In this document: piece after piece, positions 1-9,599 of the stretch
Position numbering within the stretch: the stretch's first letter is position 1
Layout: every line of letters starts with the position of its first letter
Made by a program: the position numbers and the translations under genes
Assembly: GCA_001970855.1 (NCBI GenBank)
Contig: LSSN01000280.1
Span: 4,174 to 26,814, forward strand
Source: Smittium culicis
Lineage: Eukaryota > Kickxellomycota > Harpellomycetes > Harpellales > Legeriomycetaceae
Direction: 5' to 3'
DNA length: 22,641 bases
Notes under the pieces: model-generated
Database searches by the model: none
What the model was told of the DNA's origin: nothing
What the model saw: only the letters and a program-made list of their open reading frames with translations

Positions 1-671
1 GTAAGATAAGGTATAAAGTGCTTTAATGTATAAAACGATAAATTCAAGAAAGCAATATGTATTAACTTTATTGTATTACACTAAAAAATAGGTCAAAAGA
101 GCCTTTAGACAGTACTTTCAAGGTGTCAACAAGCCAGAATCTGTCATATCTGGTCAATATAGGAATGAATTTACTAACAAATAAGAAACACAAATGAACA
201 TGAGTATATATATATTAACATATTGAGCATTATAGAGCGAGGTATGAAATTAAAGAATATTTTTAATGGTTGGAAGAGTATGTTACTTTAGTACTTCGAT
301 CGTATATAGCCATTTATCAAATACAGATAGACTAACAGAATGTATTACATATTGATAGTACTTTTTTACAAATTCTATTAAGCTCGAGTCCTCTAAACTG
401 GCCCACACTAAATCAGAAACGTTTTTCTAAGTGTAAAAATATTAAAAAAAAAAAAAGCTAAATGATTCGATACAGATAAATATATTTGTTGAAAGTGAAA
501 AAGTAGGTTATTGAGAAGTATGGATTAAATGGAGCTTACATTGTTGCCGAAATAAGAGTTCTGAACATAAATCTTATCTTCATCGAAAGAAAAGCAGTTA
601 GCAAATTGGACAGAATCCTCGCTGGTAAAAGCAGTTTTAACGGTGGAAACAAATCCTTCTAGTGAATTCAT
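1..671 (-). CDS. PCI-domain protein of the PCID2/Thp1/Csn12 type, 5' part only
   Basis: This gene is spliced and runs off the left edge. Exon 1 is 671-540 (44 codons from ATG), exon 2 is 426-287 and exon 3 is 173-80. The introns (539-427, 286-174) have donors GTAAGC and GTAACA and TAG acceptors, and the reading frame stays open across both joins for 122 codons. A third donor, GTAATA at 79, leads out of the window. The product starts MNSLEGFVSTVKTAF, continues through ...FANCFSFDEDKIY, and contains LNKFIPILTRYDRFWLVDTL. Family knowledge: PCID2/Thp1/Csn12 proteins begin with a short helix ending near an 'SF' motif, followed by a helical repeat ending in a W-x-L-P/D core. They act in mRNA export (TREX-2) or with the COP9 signalosome. 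The PCI domain itself would lie outside the window. The coding call is strong; the family call is by pattern only. It is divergent from the condensin gene. Confidence 0.6.
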
Positions 672-969
672 CGTAGGTAATTAAAAATTCCAAAATTTAT
701 AGCGATATTCATGAAAGCTAAAGAATTATAAAGCTTATGCGAGTAATTAATAATAGAAATGTAAAGCTTGAAGTTTAATTTCTATATGTTTTTTAGGTTG
801 AAATATTTCCACAAACTGTTTTAGTATATTTACTCAAATCTGATCGTCTATTCGCTCAATATGTTAGTTTAGCGAAATAGTTGCAGCTCATAGGCTATAT
901 CATATTAGATCAAGGATAAGGTATTAAACTATTTGCTGGTCAGAAATCCCTGTGTAATGAGGACCGATT

Positions 970-1407
970 ATTGGGCAGTAAGATTCAGTGATTGGAATTA
1001 TTATCCATGGTGCTAAAAACTGGCCAATTGAGTAACTTGATAGATTGGCTATCTATGAATTTGAGAAATATTGTAGAAGGGAAGCTAATTGGCTATATCT
1101 GGTCTATGAACCAAGTACATACCAACCAATATTGAATTTTATCCTATTTATTGATTCGATAGTAAATTTAAGAATAGTGGTTATTTGCTATAGTGTCAAA
1201 TTATGCCAATAATTGATTAATATATCGGATATACTATTTTAAAGAAAGACAGTTGGCTGTATGAGAGATCAAAGCAGTTATTGTTATCGAAAGGATTATA
1301 GTTAAGGGTAAACAAACCAAGCAAATGGCATAAAAAAGCTGAGTATTTAATTGAAAATATAAACAAAGAAATTATAATAGATTTTTGTGATTAAAAAAAG
1401 GGCCAAT
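970..1407. promoter_or_regulatory. cluster of eight CCAAT boxes in the divergent promoter
   Basis: CCAAT pentamers occur at 1024-1028, 1126-1130, 1206-1210 and 1403-1407. The reverse form ATTGG occurs at 970-974, 991-995, 1044-1048 and 1088-1092. Base composition predicts about one in this length on both strands. Two of the ATTGG copies share the extension TTGGCTAT (1045-1052 and 1089-1096). CCAAT boxes bind the HAP/NF-Y complex in fungi. Whether these sites serve condensin, the PCI-like gene or both cannot be read from the sequence. Confidence 0.45.
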
Positions 1408-1429
1408 TTAAATGGCAGATATTAAGTCT

Positions 1430-1457
1430 TATAAACCAAACTCAGCTCTTATATAAA
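1430..1457 (+). promoter_or_regulatory. TATA-like motifs just upstream of the condensin start codon
   Basis: TATAAA is at 1430-1435 and TATATAAA at 1450-1457, which puts them 38 and 16 bp before the ATG at 1473. If either is a functional TATA box, the 5' UTR would have to be extremely short. They may instead be composition-driven AT stretches. Confidence 0.25.
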
Positions 1458-1472
1458 AAAAAGTTTGATAAA

Positions 1473-4400
1473 ATGTTTAAGTTGCAACAGAGAATAACTG
1501 AACTAAACGAAGACGCCGATGCCCCTATCAACCCTAGCCAGCTCGAGTTCTACCAAGCCAAAAACCTTCTCGATGGTATTTAACTTATTCCTTAATGTTA
1601 TCTTCAAGCAATCTAAATCAAAATGCACTTTCCTTTTACCTGCTTAAAAAATCCTCTATTATTTTAATTGAATATCGATCAATAACCATCGATAAAATAT
1701 AAATTCTATAACTTAGGATATTGTAACGATCTTGCCGAAGATAGCGACTCTATAACCCAAGACTCCCTATTTGACTCCCTATACTACTTCATAAAGTAAC
1801 TTCACCAACTTTTTGTATTTAAAAAAATTTTCTATAAATACCATTCCCTTTTTTTATACTACCACCTAATTTATTTTGACATATAAAAAATTAATCTTCT
1901 GGATTATTCGTTAGGGCCTTTCCTGATATCGATCCAAAACTCATTTCTCTCACTTTTGAAATACTGCTTATTGGTATTGCCTCCTGCAATTTTATTTACT
2001 CGCATAAATTATTGTCTGCCATAAACTAATTACTTCAGCTTTTTAACATATTTCAACTATTCTCTTACGAAAATCATAGGTTTTGAAGCTGATATACAGC
2101 AAATTAAAAATTCTGAACGCAAAGATGCTCAACTTATTTATGAAAAGTCAGACTCTATTGGTAGATACACAACCCTGCTATTATACACCGTTGAAGTTTT
2201 ATCCTCTCAAATCAAGGCCACTGTAATTAAATCTTTATTACTTTATAAATATTAATAAAAATTTTTTTCTTAATAATTCCCTTACTTTTACTTTTACGAA
2301 TTTATATCTATATTTTATAAACTTAGAAAAAATCAAGCTATAGAAAAGATAATACCACTACTGTCGGTTCCAGGCTATCCAGCCTTTTTTCTAAGCTAGA
2401 TAGCGCTCTTCTACTATTTAAATCTTTGCTACAATTGAACCAAAATAGAATTTGGGATTCCACAACCGAAAAAAACGCATTTATATCGTAATCATCCCCC
2501 TCCCCTCTTTTTTTATCCTAGTGTCCATTACATATACCTAGAGTCATTCAATTATACCATAAACCTCCTCCTAAAAAATTTATCCTTTTTCTAATCCCAA
2601 ACTTCATTCATTTATTTCATAGAACTTTGTCGAAATTCCCGACAAGAATACTAGAAACTAGCGATTTTATAAATTCTGAAACCACTAAATACCTCTCCTT
2701 TGATCTACTTCTCATTTTATCTCGTGATTTTAACTATCTATTCAGTAAGATTTTTTTTTTACTCGCTGATATATCTTTTTAACTTTAAATTACACTTTTT
2801 TTTAAAGAGTATTCAGTATAGCTATAGCTATACCTATTTATACTCTACATTTAAATCCAAAATTTTTTTAATTCTAATATATTAATCTATTATTGTAAAT
2901 TTAGCTTTTGTAAACATCTTATGGCAAGATATGAAAAATTATGAGCACTTTGGAGAAATTACAGCTGAACTAATAACCATGTCTATGGAATCATACGATC
3001 ATGTTCAGCTAGGAGACGAAATTCTTAGAATAATTTCTTCTGACTCGTGGGGCGATGCCTCTGATAAAGCTGCTCAAAAGTATATCGCAAAGTTCCTCAT
3101 CTCACTATCCGTCAAAGCCCCAAAACTAGTAACCCGCTTTATGAACATGCTAGTCAACTTACTCGGTTCAGAATCTTATTTTGCTCGCTCTTGTATAATT
3201 GAAGTTCTTGGAAATCTTATAAATTATAGTGGTTCTATGGAACAAACTGAGCAAGTTCGAAACCAACTAATTGAATATTTTGATATTATTGAACAAAGAT
3301 TTGGTGATTCTCACTACATTGTTAGAGCTAAAGTCTTACAAGTATGTCAACTTATCAGCACTGGAAAAGCCAAATTCCCTAAACAACGCCCTAGACTTAT
3401 GGACCTCGCTATTAGCAGACTCGAAGATAAAGCAAGTAATGTCAGAAGAAATGCAATCAAAGCAATTCTTATGTTCCTAGAAACACATCCCTTTAATTTA
3501 GATGGTGGCGAGTTAGACCTTGTATCATTAAACAGTAAAGTTGAAAATATCTCTAATAAGCTACAGGTAATCTTTTTTTTTTTATCACATTAAATTAATC
3601 ATCAAAAAAATCTTGGTTCTGTTTTTTTTTTTTTGCTTATATATTACGGCTTCAAAATAAGTTTTAATTGTCTGTTTTTTCTTTTTGAAATAGGTTATTA
3701 TCTCTAAAATAACCACTGAATTGGAAAATGATGCAATGTCGCCATCAGATAATGACTCTGCTGTTGATTTATCTACCGGTACAGGCAACGATGCTATTAT
3801 CAACAATAGCAATGAGCTTAACGAAGAACGCGAACTTGCTATGAGATATAAATTAGAAATTCAATACTATCAAGATGCTATCCATTTTGTTAAGCAACTC
3901 GAATCAGCGATACATTTAATTCAACAGCTTCTTCTATCAACAAATAGACAAGAAGTTATTTCGTCCATCAAATTTATTGCTATGGCTTCTCGCTATAAAA
4001 TTGCCGGTTCTGAGCCTGCAATCAGAAAAATTATGCATTTAGTTTACCAACCTAGCTATCAAAATATATCTTTATCCTCTCAAAAGGATCCCAACAGTTT
4101 GACATCAAGTTTTGAGTATAAGGTTATGCAAACGTTATATGATACCTTTTTACAATTATACCTTTGTCCTGTTGAAAATTTGGACCCCATCCAAAACACT
4201 AACCGCATTTGCCAAAATTTACTTGACTTGGTAAATAAATCCTCTTTGGCTGACTTGGCTTCACTAGAAAAAATTCTGGTTTCTTTAATGCAAAATGGAA
4301 GTGTCAATAACCAAATTATCCAAAGACTTCTTTCTTTATACCAAAAATCAAGCAAAGATAGGAGGGGAGCTATTGTTCTCTTATCAATGTTTTCTAAAGC

Positions 4401-6327
4401 TGCTAAAAGAATCGTCGGTGATGACTTGGAAACATTTTTGGGTGTGGGACTTGGTAAAATAGGCCAGTCTGATTTCATGGTTGCTAAATATACTTGTGAT
4501 GCACTGCAATCATTAACGTCTTTTAACAATAATAAAAGATTTAACATGTCCAATAGCTTATTTGGAAGACTAGAAGATTTGTTATTAGTTGAAACTAATG
4601 ACCCTGAATGGTAAATATATAAACATTTTCTAATAATCGCACCATACATTTTTTTTTTTAAAAAAAGCGTTTAAACTAATAATTTCTATATTCATTGTTG
4701 AAGGTTCCTTGCTGCACAGAGTGCTATCAACGCCGTTTACTCTTTAGGTGACAGGCCAGGGGCATTATCAAGCGAAATACTAAAAAAGTTATCTGCACAA
4801 GCTTTATCAAACTACAATGAAAATATGACATCTGATGGCGAATTTAAAATTGGACAATTGCTATTTGTTGTTGGTCATGTTTCTATTAAAGAAATTGAAC
4901 TGTTAGAAGTGATTGAGTCAGATTTAAAGCGAAATAAATCGTCAGCATCACCAAGCAAAAAAACCAAAGCTGATGAGCTAGATATTGTTGCTGGAACAGT
5001 AGGCGAAGATGGCCAACCAGCGGATGATGATATTGGCGATATTATAAATAACATTAGAGACACCCAACTTCTGTACGGAGAACAGTCATTGCTTAGACTA
5101 TATAGCCCATTGATACAGCATATTTGTAGTTTGATAAATACATCAAATAAAGCAAATTCAAGAGTATTCACGAGTATTACAAAAACTCAGGCTATAGTGG
5201 CTCTGTGCAAGATGATGTGTGTATCATTTGACTACTGTGAGAGCAATCTACCGTTACTATTGTCATTGATGAAGTCACAGGGATCAAAGATTGATCGTGC
5301 TAATATAGCTATAGCTCTAGGCGACATTTCTATTTGTTTCAATAGACTAGTTGGCGAGAACTTGGGATTCTTGTACGGAATTTTAACTAATGATAAAGAT
5401 ATTGATGTGAAGCGAACAATGTTAATGGTGCTTACCCATTTGATCTTGAACGGTATGATCAAGATCAAGTCCCACTTGGGAGAGCTGGCGATTTGCTTAG
5501 AGGATCCAGACGTGAGAATCTCGCAATTAACAAAGTTGTTTTTCCACGAGCTAGCGTCAAAATCGGGAGAAAATGTTATATACAACAATATTCCCGATAT
5601 AATCAGCACGCTATCGTTTAATCAAAAGGCGACAAGCTCAGCTCTAGAAGCGAAACTGGAAGAGCTAGAAGCCACAAATGAACTGCAAGTTAGCGAAGAG
5701 CCTAATGGCCTCGCACAAGAAAGTGATGATGGCGTTAAAGCTGAAGAGGAAAGTGTAGTCAGCTCAGGTACTAGCATCAGCATTGACCAAGCGCGATTCG
5801 AGAAGATAGTGAGATTTTTGTTCCAGTTTATCAAGGACAAGCAGTCGGACAATATTGTAGAGAAGCTACTGCTGCGTTACAGATCGGTCAGCTCACCTAG
5901 ACAGGCGTACGATCTGACGTTTTGCTTGTCACAGTTGAACTACAAGAGCGACAAACCGCTGATGAGACTGATTAGCATGATTCCGGCCTACCAGCAGTTC
6001 CTCGTTGAGCCTGCAGTCTATAGACTGTTTGGAGAGATTGTAACTAAAGCGAAGCAAGCAGCAGGCGGGTTTGGTTCGGGCAGCGGTGGTGGTGCTGGTT
6101 CACAAGGATCAGGGATTGTTGGAGCTGGTAGTACTGGATCAGGAGTTTCAGTGAATATTGTATCCGAGCTAGAGAATAAGCTAAAGTTAGCGCGCGATAG
6201 GGAGCTTGGAAATCCAGAAACATTAATGGATGTTGACGTTGAAAGTCTAGTAGACGATGATAAAACTAATGGAGCCAATAATGACGGCGATGACGATGAG
6301 ATGGATGTATACTCTGATGAAGAATAG
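1473..6327 (+). CDS. cnd1: condensin complex subunit 1 (Ycs4 / Cnd1 / NCAP-D2)
   Basis: HEAT-repeat subunit of condensin, which compacts and segregates mitotic chromosomes with the SMC2-SMC4 pair. My model has nine exons: 1473-1575, 1717-1795, 1915-1973, 2080-2222, 2327-2487, 2623-2744, 2905-3566, 3694-4610 and 4704-6327. The phases match at all eight joins and give 1,289 aa, against about 1,180 in budding yeast and 1,400 in human. Early exons carry the conserved N-terminal block (FDSLYYFIKAFPDIDPKL). HEAT repeats fill residues ~223-440 (for example ARSCIIEVLGNLI, SHYIVRAKVLQVCQLI). A basic KRNKSSASPSKKTK stretch near residue 825 could be a nuclear signal. The Cnd1 domain is at ~918-1060. The tail has a Gly/Ser-rich stretch (~1203-1231) and an acidic end (MDVYSDEE). 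The start is the only in-frame ATG of exon 1 and gives a family-like N-terminus. Confidence 0.95.
2488..2622 (+). other. condensin intron 5 with a C-rich tract next to the donor
   Basis: The intron runs from GTAATC at 2488 to the CATAG acceptor ending at 2622. CCCCCTCCCC lies at 2496-2505, eight bases after the donor. An internal alternative (acceptor at 2521, 21-nt exon, donor GTCATT at 2543) would also keep the frame. I prefer the single intron because the joined protein then aligns without a gap to the family pattern F-(V/I)-S...R-(L/I)-L-E. Confidence 0.7.
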
Positions 6328-6408
6328 CTTTAATATGTCCTTATTAATTTTCATAAACTCTATAAATTTTTTCGTTTTCATTATTTTTTTTTAATTTGTA
6401 ATTGCGAC

Positions 6409-6414
6409 AATAAA
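6409..6414 (+). terminator. probable polyadenylation signal of the condensin gene
   Basis: AATAAA lies 82 bases after the TAG stop at 6325-6327, in an AT-rich stretch. It is the closest canonical hexamer downstream of the stop and a reasonable spacing for a fungal 3' UTR. Confidence 0.5.
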
Positions 6415-6464
6415 TACTCTATAATCTGGAAATGAATAATATAGAAAAATGATATTTTTCAATG

Positions 6465-6470
6465 TTTATT
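6465..6470 (-). terminator. probable polyadenylation signal of KGD2
   Basis: TTTATT on the plus strand is AATAAA on the minus strand, 114 bases past the KGD2 stop codon. It faces the condensin signal across about 50 bp, so the two convergent 3' UTRs probably end close together or overlap slightly. Confidence 0.45.
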
Positions 6471-6565
6471 GTTTTTATAGGACTAAAATAAATTTAGATG
6501 ATGGTAAAAGGTAGGGAATAAGAAAAAAGGAACCTGTTGTAATAAAATGTATAATATAAAAGGAA

Positions 6566-6578
6566 GGGGAGGGTGGGG
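6566..6578 (-). other. C-rich tract in the KGD2 3' UTR
   Basis: On the minus strand this reads as runs of four, three and four C separated by single bases, starting six bases after the stop codon. It resembles the tracts inside the KGD2 introns and stands out in a region otherwise near 30% GC. Confidence 0.5.
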
Positions 6579-6583
6579 AAGGA

Positions 6584-8536
6584 TTATAGATCCAACATTA
6601 GGCGAGAAGGATTCTCCAAACTGTTCTTTAAGTGAACCAAGAAGGTGGTAGCTTCGCGACCATCAATGATACGGTGATCATAAGAGAGAGCCAAGTACAT
6701 CATAGGTCTGATTTCGATTTTATCGTTAACAACAACGGCTCTTTTCTTGATGGCGTGCATACCGAGGATTGCAGATTGAGGCATGTTGAGGATAGGGGTA
6801 CCCATCATGGATCCAAAAACACCACCGTTACTAATGGTGAATGTTCCACCGCTGAGATCTTCTAAAGCAAGCTTGTTATCTCTGGCCTTAGCGCCCAAAT
6901 TGGCGATTTCCTTTTCGATTTCAACGATAGACATTTTATCAGCGTTTCTAACGATAGGGGTTACTAAACCTTTAGGGGTGGCAACAGCTACAGAAACGTC
7001 AACAAAATCGTTGTATACAATATTGTCACCTTCAATTCTAGCGTTAACAACAGGGATTTGCTTTAATGCGCGTACACTTGCAGTGACAAACAAAGACATA
7101 AAGCCAAGTTTAACGTTATGTTTTTCGAGGACTTCATCCTTGAATTTAGATCTTAGTTCCATAACAGCAGACATGTCAACTTCATTGAATGTGGTAAGAG
7201 TGGCAGCAGTGTTTTGAGACTCTTTCAATCTTTCAGCGATTCTCTTTCTCATTCTGTTCATTGGGACCTAAAAAATAAGTAAGTATACCCAAGTTAGATC
7301 TGCGCAGATGTTAATAAATAAAATGTTATCAATATAATTAAATTAATAGCTTACGACACTTTCAGTTCGAGAACCTGAAGTATGGCTTGGGGCAGATTCT
7401 AAGAGATAATAAATTTGAGGAGGGGTCAAGTGGTGAGTATAGTTACATCAAATAAGAAAAATTTAGAAAAAAATGATTAAGAAGCCGAGAAGTGATAAAG
7501 ATATAGATATAAGAGAGAGAGAATGAGTAAAATAGTACCGGTAGGGGATTGAGTCTGGTTGGCATTATTTGAAGAAATGGAGGTAGAGGTAGGGGCAGAA
7601 GATTGGGAAGGAATAGAAGTTGGGGATAGTTGTGGGGTTGGGGTAGCCTTTGGCATTTCAGCGGGTTTAATTGATTCAGGGACAGGGATAGAAGCAGGAG
7701 CAGATTCATTCTTTGGAGAGGCGGGGGAAGAATCGGCAGAAGCTTCAGTATCAATTGAGCAAAGGTCTTGGCCGACAACAACATTTTGATCATTTTCGAC
7801 TAAGTGGGCTTTCATTACACCAGCTACAGGGGAGTTAATTGGAATATCAACCTATTTTTAAAAATTTTTAAATTGATTGGAATCATTTATAGATTAAAGT
7901 AATTTTGAATAGGGGAAGATGAGATGGTAGAATCAAATAATGTAGCTGATTAAAATGTAGGTAAAGTGGAGGAGGGGGGGGTATGTACCTTATCAGTTTC
8001 AATTGAACCAATTTCTTCGTCCAAGCTAACATATTCACCGATTTCTATAAAAAGATATAGCAAGAGGTATTAAATAAATTTGGTTGAGTTGAGTTGGGGT
8101 GGGGTGGATTAACCTACCTTTTTGCCATGTTTTGAAGGTTCCTTCGGTGATGGAATCAGCCAAATGAGGGACTTGTATAGTGAATAGTTTTCCGTCGGCT
8201 GAGGGGTATATAAGAAAGAGTATATAGAGTTAGAAAGTGGTAACAGGGTTAAAGATAAGTAATAGGGGGAGGGGGGGTAATATTTACCGTATTTGCGTGT
8301 TTGGAAAGCGCTAAAAAAAAAGTAAGAAGGAAAGGGATTAGAATATTAAATTAAGAAAAGTAAGAGGTTATAGAGGGGGAGGGGGTTATTATAAGATGAT
8401 ATTAAAGATGTGAGTGGTACTTTAGTGAGGCTCTGAGAGAGACGTTGTTAGTCTTTGAAATAAATTGAGAAGATCTGGGGATGAGAGAGAGTCTTGCTGC
8501 AGGAGCAGTCAAATTAATAAGAGATCTGATGGACAT
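6584..8536 (-). CDS. KGD2: dihydrolipoyl succinyltransferase, E2 of the 2-oxoglutarate dehydrogenase complex
   Basis: TCA-cycle enzyme of the mitochondrial matrix that transfers the succinyl group from its lipoyl arm to CoA. My model has seven exons, in transcript order: 8536-8421, 8310-8288, 8198-8118, 8044-7989, 7851-7539, 7398-7355 and 7267-6584. All phases match and give 438 aa (yeast 463, human 453). Residues 1-45 form an Arg/Ser-rich, acid-poor mitochondrial presequence ([20 protein letters not shown]). The lipoyl domain covers ~47-127, with the lipoylated lysine at 92 in ETDK. A Pro/Ser/Ala/Thr linker follows (~128-210), with no peripheral subunit-binding domain, as is usual for this E2. 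The catalytic domain starts at [15 protein letters not shown] and has the active-site motif DHRIIDG (His409, Asp413). The [11 protein letters not shown] signature favours the succinyl over the acetyl enzyme. It is convergent with condensin. Confidence 0.96.
7268..8420 (-). other. the six KGD2 introns, five with C-rich tracts
   Basis: The introns are 8420-8311, 8287-8199, 8117-8045, 7988-7852, 7538-7399 and 7354-7268, with donors GTACCA, GTAAAT, GTAGGT, GTACAT, GTACTA and GTAAGC. Acceptors are TAG except CAG for the second. C-rich tracts (coding strand) lie at 8385-8375, 8277-8265, 8107-8096, 7981-7968 and 7425-7417. In introns 2, 3 and 4 the tract begins within 7 to 10 bases of the donor. The sixth intron has none. 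Intron 5 also carries a short CT-repeat run. Confidence 0.8.
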
Positions 8537-8660
8537 GATTAGGAGGGATTTGGGAGGTATTAGCAGCAGCTATACAAAAAAAGGTGAGAGTTTTTGAGAG
8601 AGGATATGGCGGAGATAGTAATATGAGAGAGAGATTTAATATATCGAGAGAAGTTTAGGG

Positions 8661-8816
8661 TATATATAAGAAAGTCAACAGATGTGAAGCTTTTATAGTA
8701 TTTCCCACCAAAATCCTTAATCTGAAAAAAGCCCTTTCTCGCTAATTGGCCTAAAATGCTCACTCGCCAATAGCGTCCAGTTTCCCAGGCACATACCATC
8801 ACACAGCTTGTCCAAT
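8661..8816 (-). promoter_or_regulatory. KGD2 promoter elements: TATA-like box and three CCAAT boxes
   Basis: TATATATA sits at 8661-8668, about 125 bp before the ATG at 8536. Further upstream are CCAAT-type pentamers at 8745-8749 (ATTGG), 8767-8771 (CCAAT) and 8812-8816 (CCAAT). In budding yeast KGD2 transcription depends on the HAP2/3/4 CCAAT-binding complex during respiratory growth. The arrangement fits the same control here, which is an inference. Confidence 0.5.
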
Positions 8817-8953
8817 AACATTGCGTATTGATGTTCAATTCAAAATAAGGATTAGATCAGCAGATTGCACCAAATCACCTGCAACCACCGCCGATTAATA
8901 GCTTTGAAATCAGTTTAATCCACCGGCGTCCTTTTAAAAGTTAGTGCGGTCTA

Positions 8954-8972
8954 CCAGCACCTAGTATGCTGG
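8954..8972. repeat. short inverted repeat
   Basis: CCAGCA at 8954-8959 pairs with TGCTGG at 8967-8972 across a 7-base loop, inside the GC-richer island upstream of KGD2. There is no T-run after it and no tRNA-like fold around it, so no function is assigned. Confidence 0.4.
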
Positions 8973-9117
8973 TCTCGGCAGCTATATTGTGTATTAATAA
9001 GCTGCAGAACTGGCGCTGCTTTCGCTTTAAATACGTCACTGCTGTTAGTTGGCTGTATCATACCCACACCGCTTCCATATTGTATAGGGATGGAGGCGAT
9101 TGCAGAAGCTTTGGTTT

Positions 9118-9516
9118 CTAATCAATGGCTTCCAGAATCAAAGAATGCCTATTACTAAGCGAGCTGAGAACTGGCATCTTGTCTCGCTCTATTCTGATGC
9201 TTAGAATCAGATTCTTGAACTGCACCGTACTATTCTGATGCTTAGGGTCTGTTTCATGAACTATACTGTCCCATATAACAAATTTCTTTAAGCAAAACCG
9301 AGGTGGCATGAAACACGCACGAACCATCTACCCCTTAAATTCTGTTTCCATCAGCTCTATCTTATCAGTCAGTCACTCCAACTGCCTAATCCTATCTGTC
9401 AGCCTTACCAATAGCTCCACTCGCCGCTTCGAACACTTTGCACTGCTTACGCTCACTAGCCTATCGCCCATCAATAGCTCCGGGTCTATCCAATTACTGG
9501 CCCATTCCGTAAACAT
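9118..9516 (-). pseudogene. stop-interrupted coiled-coil frame, possibly a transposon Gag relic
   Basis: A single minus-strand frame runs from ATG at 9516 to TAG at 9118 and is broken by TGA at 9375-9373 and TAG at 9330-9328. The first segment starts MFTEWASNWIDPELL and ends in a heptad-like stretch, RVELLVRLTDRIRQLE. After the stop the pattern repeats as LTDKIELMETEFKG. Such a coiled coil near the start is common in retrotransposon Gag proteins. The surrounding 8.7-9.53 kb is clearly richer in GC than the DNA to its right and has further short open pieces (for example codons from about 9074 downward, MIQPTNSSDVFKAK). It could also be a dead host gene. I do not recognise the family with certainty. 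Confidence 0.3.
9189..9270. repeat. two-copy tandem repeat, period 41 bp
   Basis: CTATTCTGATGCTTAG occurs at 9189-9204 and again at 9230-9245. The following bases are also similar (TTGAACTGCACCGTA versus ATGAACTATACTGTC). The period is not a multiple of three, so the duplication happened after, or caused, loss of coding function in the frame across it. Confidence 0.6.
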
Positions 9517-9599
9517 TGATCTTTATGATGATAATTATTGGTTGGAGATATGGATTATGTATGTAAAACGTTTTTGTGCGTCATAAACCGTGCGAAAAT

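Larger units (their letters stand above)
672..1472. other. divergent intergenic spacer between the PCI-like gene and condensin subunit 1
   Basis: This 801-bp spacer has stops in every frame and no splice-compatible exon that I could find. It must contain the promoters of both flanking genes. The right half (970-1407) carries the CCAAT cluster listed separately. The left half is AT-rich with no motif I can name. Confidence 0.6.

Noticed and set aside
2700..2885. 61-codon plus-strand open frame upstream of the large condensin exon
   Set aside because: Most of it lies in intron 6 (2745-2904), and it is a Phe/Tyr/Ile-rich AT artefact in a different frame from exon 6.
4080..4649. 189-codon minus-strand open frame opposite condensin
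   Set aside because: It is antisense to strongly conserved condensin coding sequence, with no recognisable protein pattern. It is a shadow of the real frame, as are the shorter frames at 4875-5171, 5232-5609, 5622-5852 and 6018-6278.
6783..7217. 144-codon plus-strand open frame opposite KGD2
   Set aside because: It is the reverse of the conserved catalytic domain of the E2 enzyme and has no family signature of its own.
8560..8838. 92-codon minus-strand open frame just upstream of KGD2
   Set aside because: It overlaps the TATA-like and CCAAT elements of KGD2, ends before the KGD2 ATG and has no recognisable motif.
9308..9586. 92-codon plus-strand Ser/Leu-rich open frame
   Set aside because: It is the complement of the coiled-coil frame on the minus strand. 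The Ser/Leu-rich composition is what the reverse of such a frame gives.
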